NCBI GenBank assembly: GCA_900312665.1
Contig: ONZQ02000028.1
Span: forward strand, 1 to 25,398
Direction: 5' to 3'
DNA: 25,398 bases
Origin: Cephalotrichum gorgonifer
Lineage: Eukaryota > Ascomycota > Sordariomycetes > Microascales > Microascaceae
The translations under genes and the position numbers were made by a program. The notes under the pieces were generated by a model. The model did not search any database. It had not been told where the DNA came from and saw only the letters and a list, made by a program, of their open reading frames with translations. Below, one piece after another: positions 19,309 through 25,398 of the stretch; position 1 is the stretch's first letter, and every line of letters starts with the position of its first letter.

Positions 19309-20094
19309 ATGACAAATAATAATATTATTTCTACATACTTTACAAACCCATTAAGTCAATTTGAAATAAGAGATTTTTTTAATATAAAATTATCTTTTTT
19401 AAATAACTTACAATTATCTTTAACAAACATAGGATTATATTTAATAATAGCTACATTCTTTATATTAATAGTAAGTTTATTAAGTATAAATAATAATAAA
19501 TTAATAGGAAATAAATGATCAATAAGTCAAGAATCATTATACGCGACTATTCAAAGTATAGTTATAGGTCAAATTAATGCAAAACAAGGTCAATTATACT
19601 TCCCTTTTATGTATACTTTATTTATATTTATATTAATGAATAATTTAGTAGGTCTAGTTCCTTACAGTTTTGCATCTACAAGTCATTTTGTTTTAACTTT
19701 CTCACTTAGTTTTACTATAGTGATAGGTGCAACTATTTTAGGATTCCAAAAACATGGATTAAAATTCTTTTCTCTATTAGTTCCTGCCGGTACTCCTTTA
19801 GGTTTAGTACCTTTACTAGTATTTATTGAATTTATTTCATACTTAGCTAGAAATGTTTCTCTAGGTCTTAGATTAGCCGCTAACATACTTTCAGGTCACA
19901 TGTTATTAAGTATATTAGCAGGATTTACTTATAATATAATGACTTCAGGTATTATATTCTTCATTTTAGGTTTAATCCCATTAGCGTTTATCGTAGCTTT
20001 CTCTGGGTTAGAATTTGGTATTGCCTTTATTCAAGCTCAAGTATTTGTTGTTTTAGCAAGTAGTTATATAAGAGATGGTTTAGATATGCACTAA
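19309..20094 (+). CDS. atp6: ATP synthase subunit 6 (a subunit)
   Basis: This encodes the proton-channel subunit of the Fo sector, facing the c-ring (261 aa). The essential Arg lies in ARNVSLGLRLAANILSGH, and the C-terminal helix AFIQAQVFVVLASSYIRDGL is typical. The N-terminus (MTNNNIISTYFTNPLSQFEI) contains the expected NPLxQFEI segment, with the preceding residues probably cleaved as a propeptide. The start is the first ATG after an A-rich leader. Confidence 0.97.
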
Positions 20095-20440
20095 TTATTT
20101 ATTTACTAAAATAAGTATGTACGGGATAGATAAAGGAAAGTTATAAGTTAAAAATTTATTTATATAAATATAAGGGTATATCACAGAAATTATTCTAATT
20201 ATATTAACAATTTGTTGTTAAACAATATAATTGGCGAACAATTAATCCTAGACTAACAAATTTTTTTATTAATAATTTGCAGAAAAAAGCTTTTTTTATC
20301 CGACATGATATTTATTCAACACTAGTGAAACTAGCCGTTACTAATTATAATTGGACGAACCCGCATTGTAATTAAAATTGGAACGCGATGTTGATTTAAC
20401 AAGATGTCTATATTAATAAGTGATATGATTGATATTATAT
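20095..20440 (+). other. Spacer between atp6 and rns
   Basis: This is 346 bases with no established gene. Noted inside: GGAAAGTTATAA (20135-20146) and CACAGAAATT (20182-20191), which resemble the two universal RNase P RNA elements, with a small hairpin ATTTAT/ATAAAT between; and a strong hairpin AATTATATT/AATATAATT (20197-20232) with an inner AACAA/TTGTT stem and TTTG loop. The rest is presumably the rns precursor leader. Confidence 0.6.
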
Positions 20441-21879
20441 CATTAAATTTAGATGAGTTTGGTGATAGCTCTGATTGAACGCTGTCTAAGTGCTTGACAC
20501 ATGCTAATCGTACGATTAATACAATTAAAAATTAAATTAATAGTGGTGTAAGGGTGAGTATAAGATATTTTCGCCTACCTTGAAGTAAGGGTAAATCCCT
20601 TATAATAACAAAGGTGATAGTGTATCACTGCTTCGAGAGGACGATAAATATCACAGAAAAAGGTAGTTGTTAAGGTAATAGCTTAACAAGCCGCTAATTT
20701 TCTTAGTCGTAACTGAGAGGTTGATCGACCACATTGGGTCTGAAAAAAACCCCAATGCAAATATGCACAGCAGTGAGGAATATTGGTCAATGGCCTAACG
20801 GCCGAACTGGCAACTTAGGGAAACGATAGATGATTATTAAATATAGTTTTGTCTATATATTGATAATGACAATATATATAAATAGTCTTGACTAATTACG
20901 TGCCAGCAGTCGCGGTAATACGTAAGAGACGAGTGTTATTCATCTTAAGTAGGTTTAAAGGGTACCTAGACGGCTAGAATGACTTTAAACAAAGTAGTAT
21001 TTAGCTAGAGTTTTATGTAAGAAGTACAGTACTTTTAGGTGGAGAGTTGAAATTCTGTGATACTCTAGGGACTGGTAAAGGCGAAGGCAGTCTTTTATGT
21101 AAAAACTGACGTTGAAGGACGAAGGCACAGAGAACGAACAGGATTAGATACCCTAGTAGTCTTTGCAGACAATGATGAATGCCATAGATTAGATAATTAT
21201 TTTGGTCTATAAATGAAAGTGTAAGCATTTCACCTCAAGAGTAAAGTGGCAACACTGGAACTGAAATCACTAGACCGTTTCTGACACCAGTAGTGAAGTA
21301 TGTTATTTAATTCGATAATCCACGAAAAACCTTACCACAATTTGAATGCTTAATTATAAATTAAGATACAGGTGTTGCACGGCTGTTTTCAGTTAATGTT
21401 GTGAAACTGTGGTTTTCCATGTAATTAACGGAATCCCTATCTCTATTTATAAATTTTATAATAGAGCATTTTTTCTGTAGACCGGAAATAATAAAGGGGA
21501 CAAAGACAAGTCATCATGGCCCTAATATTGTGGGCTATAAACGTGCCACAGTTCTCCTAAACAAAGAGATGCGAAAATGTGAATTTAAGCTAATCTCAAA
21601 AAATAGGATATAAATAGAAGGATTGTAGTCTGAAACTCGACTATATGAATAAGTAATTGCTAGTAATCGTGAATCACCATGTCACGGTGAATACAACCTC
21701 GGATTGGTACTAACCACTCGTCACATGCTGAAAGGAGTTCTACGCAGTAAGTTTGCTTTTTTACTATAAAAATATAATAATTATAATTAGATCTTTATAG
21801 TGTAATTCACCGTATGCGAGACTCTAATCAGTGTTAAGTCGAAATACGGTTCGTGTAGTGGAAGTTGCACGGGATTTAT
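20441..21879 (+). rRNA. rns: Small subunit rRNA
   Basis: This is the mitochondrial small-subunit rRNA. Landmarks in order: GATGAGTTTGGTGATAGCTCTG (5' domain start, about 20452), CAGCAGTGAGGAATATTGGTC (about 20770), the 530-loop segment GTGCCAGCAGTCGCGGTAATAC (about 20901), GATTAGATACCCTAGTAGTC (about 21141), and the decoding-site segment near 21840-21880 (AAGTCGAAATACGG...GTGGAAGTTGCACGGG). No intron is seen. Both ends are estimates; the 3' end could vary by about 15 bases. It lies between atp6 and tRNA-Tyr copy 3, as in related fungi. Confidence 0.93.
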
Positions 21880-21971
21880 TAACTATAACAAAAATATTAT
21901 ATGTCTCGATATTATTTTAAATAAAATAATTGGAAACCCGCTTTGATTTAAAGTGTAAGACATATAGTCAA

Positions 21972-22057
21972 AGGAAGGTCCCGTTTGTAGGTATGACGGG
22001 TTGAGCTGTAAACTCAATAGCTAATAGCTATCGAAGGTTCGAGTCCTTTTCTTCCTA
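21972..22057 (+). tRNA. trnY: tRNA-Tyr (GTA), copy 3 (ancestral position)
   Basis: The acceptor AGGAAGG pairs with TCTTCCT, with T at position 8 and a full D stem. The anticodon loop CTGTAAA gives GTA and the variable arm is long. It lies between rns and cox3, the usual position in Sordariomycetes, so it is taken as the parental copy of the three. Confidence 0.92.
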
Positions 22058-22117
22058 GACAGGTCTATATCCTGCATAATTCTTTATGTACGAAAGAGAA
22101 AGACAAATAAAAAAAAA

Positions 22118-22927
22118 ATGACAGCTAATATAAGAAGTAATTTTCAATTCCATCCTTATCATTTAGTATCTCCTTCACCTTGACCTTTATACACTAGTTT
22201 AAGTTTAGGTACTTTAGGACTTACTACTGCCTTATCTATGCATAATTTTTATAATACATACATTTTATGATACGTATCTGTTGCATTAGTTGTATCTTCT
22301 ATGTCATTATGATTTAGAGATATAATAACAGAGGGTACATTCTTGGGAGATCATACATTTGCAGTTCAAAAAGGAATTAATCTTGGAATTATACTATTTA
22401 TAGTATCAGAAGCATTATTTTTCTTAGCAATATTTTGAGCGTTCTTCCACAGTGCGTTAACACCAACTGTTGAATTGGGTGCTCAATGACCACCTATGGG
22501 AATAGATCCTATAAATCCTTTTGAATTACCATTACTTAATACAGTATTATTATTATCAAGTGGTGCAACTATTACATATGCTCACCATGCTTTAATAAAA
22601 GGAGATAGAGCAGGAAGTTTATACGGTTCAATTGCTACAGTAATTTTAGCAATTGTATTCACTTTATTCCAAGTTGTAGAATATAACGTATCATCTTTCA
22701 CTATAACTGACGGTGTATTCGGATCATGTTTCTACTTTGGTACTGGTTTCCACGGATTCCACGTTATAATAGGAACAATTTTCTTGGCAGTTGGTTTATG
22801 AAGAATATACGCATACCATCTAACAGATCATCATCATGTAGGGTATGAAGGTGGAATTTTATACTGACATTTTGTGGATGTAGTGTGATTATTTTTATAT
22901 ATTTCTATATATTACTGAGGTAGTTAG
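22118..22927 (+). CDS. cox3: Cytochrome c oxidase subunit 3
   Basis: This encodes the seven-helix complex IV subunit (269 aa, the family's usual length). The N-terminus MTANIRSNFQFHPYHLVSPS is followed by the conserved SPWPLYTS segment; other blocks are ERAFFHS-like WAFFHSALTPTVELGAQWPP, FGTGFHGFHVIIGTIFLAV and the ending VDVVWLFLYISIYYWGS. Trp codons are UGA. The ATG is preceded by a run of A. A short copy of this start region is found after tRNA-Tyr copy 2. Confidence 0.97.
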
Positions 22928-22939
22928 TATACTATCTAA

Positions 22940-23011
22940 GGGATTTTAGCATAACGGTAATGCACATGACTTTTAATCATTCGAATGTAGGTTCAAATCC
23001 TGCAAATCCTA
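22940..23011 (+). tRNA. trnK: tRNA-Lys (TTT)
   Basis: The acceptor GGGATTT pairs with AAATCCT (first pair G-U). The anticodon loop CTTTTAA gives TTT, and the T arm is GTAGGTTCAAATCCTGC. It starts 13 bases after the cox3 stop and opens the K-G-G-D-S group. Confidence 0.88.
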
Positions 23012-23241
23012 ATATTAAATACAGATATGATATTTAAACTGAAAATATCTTATTTATTGATGTATATTCTGTAAAAAATATGTATATTTTAGAGTGTTTT
23101 CCGGTTTATTTTAGCTATACTAAACTAGAGCTTTAGGTTTTCTAGTAATACTTTATAGTTAATTCTCTAATATAAAGGAAAATATAGAACTAGTAAGGTT
23201 ATTTATATTTATATACTTAATAAGTCTTTAAATAATATTAA
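23012..23241 (+). other. Spacer between tRNA-Lys and tRNA-Gly
   Basis: This is 230 AT-rich bases with no gene recognised on either strand. Confidence 0.5.
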
Positions 23242-23312
23242 ACAACCATAAGTTAATGGTAAACTTTTCGTTTACCATACGAAGATTGTTGGTTCGATTC
23301 CGACTGGTTGTG
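23242..23312 (+). tRNA. trnG: tRNA-Gly (ACC)
   Basis: Perfect acceptor ACAACCA/TGGTTGT and anticodon stem TTCGT/ACGAA enclose TTACCAT, giving anticodon ACC with A at the wobble position. T arm: GTTGGTTCGATTCCGAC. A second Gly tRNA (TCC) follows within ten bases, so Gly decoding is split between GGU and the other GGN codons. Confidence 0.87.
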
Positions 23313-23321
23313 AATAAAAAA

Positions 23322-23392
23322 GGGAATGTAGTTTAATGGTAGAACAATAACCTTCCACGTTAAGGGTTCGGGTTCGATTCCCGATGTTCTCG
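23322..23392 (+). tRNA. trnG: tRNA-Gly (TCC)
   Basis: The acceptor GGGAATG pairs with TGTTCTC using several G-U pairs. The anticodon stem TAAC/GTTA encloses CTTCCAC (TCC). T arm TCGGGTTCGATTCCCGA is perfect. Confidence 0.88.
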
Positions 23393-23404
23393 TATTTACT
23401 TTAA

Positions 23405-23477
23405 GATCTAGTAGCTTAATTGGTAAAGTGCTTCCCTGTCACGGAAGAAGATACCGGTTCGAATCCGGTCTAGTTCG
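23405..23477 (+). tRNA. trnD: tRNA-Asp (GTC)
   Basis: The acceptor GATCTAG/CTAGTTC has one T-T mismatch at position 3. The anticodon stem TTCC/GGAA encloses CTGTCAC (GTC), and the T arm ACCGGTTCGAATCCGGT is perfect. Confidence 0.9.
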
Positions 23478-23488
23478 TTATTTTATCA

Positions 23489-23569
23489 GGAAGAATAGTC
23501 ATTGGTAAGGCAAGATATCTACTAAATATTGTGTATAAGCACTTGAGTGTTCGATTCACTCTTCTTCCG
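23489..23569 (+). tRNA. trnS: tRNA-Ser with anticodon ACT
   Basis: Perfect acceptor GGAAGAA/TTCTTCC, a long variable arm (GTG...CAC) and T arm GAGTGTTCGATTCACTC show a class II serine tRNA. The anticodon stem GATAT/ATATT encloses CTACTAA, so the anticodon reads ACT where relatives usually have GCT. It should read AGU; AGC would need modification or tolerant pairing. Confidence 0.85.
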
Positions 23570-23761
23570 TATTTAATATGAATATGTAATATTAATTACT
23601 TATATTAAGCGTAAATAGGTCTTGCCAATTATAAATCATATATGAGCTACGACACGCTACGCGCACGCGGACACGCACAAAGAGGTCTAATAATTTAGTC
23701 CTAATGGTTCTACTATACAAAGAATCTTTCCTTTTAGGTAGAAAATAAAAAGCTAGATAAG
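23570..23761 (+). other. Spacer between tRNA-Ser and nad6 with GC cluster
   Basis: This is 192 bases with no gene seen. A GC-rich cluster at 23646-23678 (GACACGCTACGCGCACGCGG then ACACGC) contains the direct repeat GACACGC at 23651 and 23670 and stands out from AT-rich flanks. Confidence 0.6.
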
Positions 23762-24430
23762 TTGACTAATTTATTTTTTATTAATGAAATTTTGAGTAAC
23801 AAATACAGTATAGAGGCACTAGATGTGTTATCTATTTTTATTGTCATATGTGGTATATACACAATTATTAGTAAAAACCCTATAGTATCGATATTATTCT
23901 TAATAGGGTTATTTGGAGGAGTATCATCATACTTAATATTGATAGGTTTGAGTTTTATAGGGCTATCCTATTTAATAATATACGTAGGGGCGGTATCTAT
24001 ATTATTTTTATTTATACTAATGTTAATTAATATAAGAATTAGTGAATTACAAAATAATACTCAAAATAGTATTGCTTTAGGAGTTATTATTTTAATAATT
24101 TTTAACTATGCTGTATTCCAAATACTACCTTATAGTACAGGAGTTTTAAATAATTTTTTTACAGATATAAACAATGTATTATCTAATATGTCTTTACGTA
24201 CAAGTACAGACAATAAAAATATACTAAGTGAATATTTTTCTACTAGTGGAAAAAATAATGATCTATATCTTGCAAGTAGTAACGATTGAAATGGTAATTT
24301 AATTGATATTAATAATATTTCTAATATAGGAAATATTATGTATACTAGTTATAATCTATGAGTAATTATCACAGCGTTTATATTACTATTAGCTATGGTA
24401 GGATCAATAGTAATAACAATAAAAAAATAG
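23762..24430 (+). CDS. nad6: NADH dehydrogenase subunit 6 (TTG start)
   Basis: This encodes a complex I membrane subunit (222 aa). Family blocks are EALDVLSIFIVICGIYTIIS, KNPIVSILFLIGLFGG and YLIIYVGAVSILFLFILMLI, the last being the conserved pi-bulge helix region. UGA at 24287 and 24359 reads as Trp; the end is TAG at 24428. No ATG lies between the upstream in-frame TAG (about 23735) and well inside the gene, so TTG at 23762 is taken as start; it gives MTNLFFINEILSNKYSIEAL, which fits family N-termini in length and content. It is followed by a GC-rich spacer. Confidence 0.92.
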
Positions 24431-24622
24431 CTTTACGGTCATGGATCTATGATCTGCGGCCCTAGAGGACACTAAAATCTTATCCGCAGGCGCCAGGCGC
24501 TGATAAGGAAAAGTGTGAAAATATTTATCCCCAGGTAATCGGCTTCCCATTAAAACTATCCAAGTTGGAAATGGAGACACCGGCGTTAACGCCGCCAGCA
24601 CTAGCGTCACCACCGGGGATTT
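24431..24622 (+). repeat. GC-rich spacer with palindromes between nad6 and tRNA-Val
   Basis: These 192 bases are far richer in G and C than the other spacers. They include GCGCCAGGCGC (24490-24500, palindrome around one A) inside TTATC/GATAA arms (24480-24506), a TCCAAGTTGGA palindrome (about 24559-24569) and the perfect palindrome CGGCGTTAACGCCG (24581-24594). No reading frame or tRNA is convincing on either strand. It looks like a nest of mobile GC clusters. Confidence 0.7.
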
Positions 24623-24694
24623 GGGAGATTAGCTCAACGGTAGAGCAACCGTTTTACACACGGAAGGTTAGGCGTTCAAATCGCCTATCTCTCA
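24623..24694 (+). tRNA. trnV: tRNA-Val (TAC)
   Basis: The acceptor GGGAGAT pairs with ATCTCTC. The D stem is GCTC/GAGC and the anticodon stem CCGT/ACGG encloses TTTACAC (TAC). T arm: AGGCGTTCAAATCGCCT. Confidence 0.92.
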
Positions 24695-24698
24695 TCAA

Positions 24699-24769
24699 AA
24701 TTCTTTAACTTAACGGTAAAGTGCATTTTTGATAAGAATGAAATTCAAGTTCGATTCTTGAAAGAATTA
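24699..24769 (+). tRNA. trnI: tRNA-Ile (GAT)
   Basis: Perfect acceptor AATTCTT/AAGAATT; the anticodon stem CATTT/GAATG encloses TTGATAA (GAT); T arm CAAGTTCGATTCTTG. It follows Val as in the usual V-I-S order. Confidence 0.92.
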
Positions 24770-24771
24770 AA

Positions 24772-24859
24772 AGAGAATTGGTCGAGTGGTTTAAGGCGAT
24801 AAGCTTGAGTCTTATTTGATATCTCCAATATCACATCCGTTCGAATCGGATATTCTCTG
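24772..24859 (+). tRNA. trnS: tRNA-Ser (TGA)
   Basis: Perfect acceptor AGAGAAT/ATTCTCT, anticodon stem ATAAG/CTTAT around CTTGAGT (TGA, reading UCN), and a long variable arm GATATCTCCAATATC that forms its own hairpin. Confidence 0.93.
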
Positions 24860-24862
24860 AAA

Positions 24863-24933
24863 GCTTCTATAGCTCAATGGTAGAGCTTGATACTGTTAAT
24901 ATCATGATAGATGTTCGATTCATCTTAGGGGCG
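24863..24933 (+). tRNA. trnN: tRNA-Asn (GTT)
   Basis: The acceptor GCTTCTA pairs with TAGGGGC using two G-U pairs. The anticodon stem TGATA/TATCA encloses CTGTTAA (GTT). It occupies the slot where Trp stands in the common V-I-S-W-P cluster. Confidence 0.9.
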
Positions 24934-24940
24934 AAATAAA

Positions 24941-25013
24941 CAGATTAGGGCCGGGTTGGTTAGGCACCTCGTTTGGGTCGAGGAGTAGTTATGTTCGAAT
25001 CATAATAATCTGA
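24941..25013 (+). tRNA. trnP: tRNA-Pro (TGG)
   Basis: Perfect acceptor CAGATTA/TAATCTG. The anticodon stem CCTCG/CGAGG encloses TTTGGGT (TGG). It is the last tRNA before rnl, as in related fungi. Confidence 0.93.
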
Positions 25014-25075
25014 GCGTCTATCTTAGATAGAAATGTAATGTAATAGATATAAAATATGTGTATATAATATATATA

Positions 25076-25398
25076 TAAGTATACAAAGAGACTATTATGG
25101 ATATTCAAGCTATGTATAACAGAGATTTAATTTATTAAAAAATATTAACTCTAAGAGAAATTCTTTAGTAAACGAAGTGAAGTGAAATATCTCAGTAACT
25201 TTAGGAAAAGAAATCAAAAGAGATTCTATGAGTAGTGTGAATGAAAGTAGAGAAGCCTAAAATTATATTTAAATATAATTTACAACAGAGTAAAATTGAA
25301 AATATTCAGTTTGAATTCTACGGGGAACCTTCCTCGAAGGCTAAATATTATACATAAGCGATAGAGAACATAAGTACCGTGAGGGAAACAATAATTTG
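25076..25398 (+). rRNA. rnl: Large subunit rRNA, 5' part (continues at base 1)
   Basis: This is the 5' end of the mitochondrial large-subunit rRNA. The opening carries the family pattern (GGATATTCAAGC, equivalent to the bacterial GGAUGCC segment), and the last bases (ACCGTGAGGGAA) are the conserved domain I motif. The sequence runs off the window and continues directly at base 1, where the next conserved segment (GTACCTTTTGCATAATGGGTCA) appears, so the molecule is circular. The 5' boundary is an estimate: TAAGTA at 25076-25081 can pair with TACTTA at 4393-4398, as expected for the helix that closes the rRNA ends. tRNA-Pro lies 62 bases upstream. Confidence 0.9.

Noticed and set aside
21013..21228. 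Minus-strand open frame in rns
   Set aside because: Antisense to conserved rRNA segments.
24404..24613. Minus-strand open frame across the GC-rich spacer
   Set aside because: It overlaps the nad6 end, has no recognisable domain, and its openness follows from GC-rich composition lacking stop codons.

Overview
This window looks like a complete, compact, AT-rich circular fungal mitochondrial genome (25,398 bp) that was linearised inside the large-subunit rRNA gene: the last bases and the first bases join into one uninterrupted rnl sequence. Evidence for a filamentous ascomycete (Pezizomycotina, probably Sordariomycetes-like) mitochondrion: UGA is read as Trp throughout and a tRNA-Trp(TCA) is present; rps3 sits inside a group I intron of rnl at the omega site; a large tRNA cluster lies between rnl and nad2; the nad2-nad3 and nad4L-nad5 pairs abut or overlap; atp9 is mitochondrial; and every gene is on the + strand. 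I cannot name the species.

Layout: rnl (25076-25398 joined to 1-2122, then exon 2 at 3845-4398) with its rps3-bearing intron; tRNAs T E M M L A F L W Q H M (4402-5611); nad2-nad3; tRNA-Cys; cob; atp9; tRNA-Tyr copy 1; cox1; tRNA-Arg(TCT); nad1; cox2; tRNA-Arg(ACG); nad4L-nad5; tRNA-Tyr copy 2; nad4; atp8; atp6; rns; tRNA-Tyr copy 3; cox3; tRNAs K G G D S; nad6; tRNAs V I S N P; back to rnl. That gives 15 proteins (seven nad, cob, three cox, three atp, rps3), 2 rRNAs and 28 tRNAs covering all 20 amino acids. Apart from the rnl intron I see no intron and no homing endonuclease.

The genes work together as usual for this organelle: complex I (nad1-6, nad4L), complex III (cob), complex IV (cox1-3) and ATP synthase (atp6, atp8, atp9) subunits are made by a mitoribosome built on rnl, rns and Rps3 and decoded by the local tRNA set.

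The most notable content is structural. The tRNA-Tyr gene occurs three times. Copy 3 is in the usual place before cox3; copies 1 and 2 sit where the gene order departs from the common Sordariomycete order (atp9/cox1 and nad5/nad4) and carry relics of the cox3 5' flank. Other oddities are a cox1 with no ATG start, a TTG start for nad6, an off-composition 3' tail on nad5 with TGG and CGG codons, several GC-rich clusters in otherwise AT-rich spacers, three tRNAs with A at the wobble position, and a G/T-free A/C-only leader before cox2. I found no convincing evidence of a wholly new biological system.
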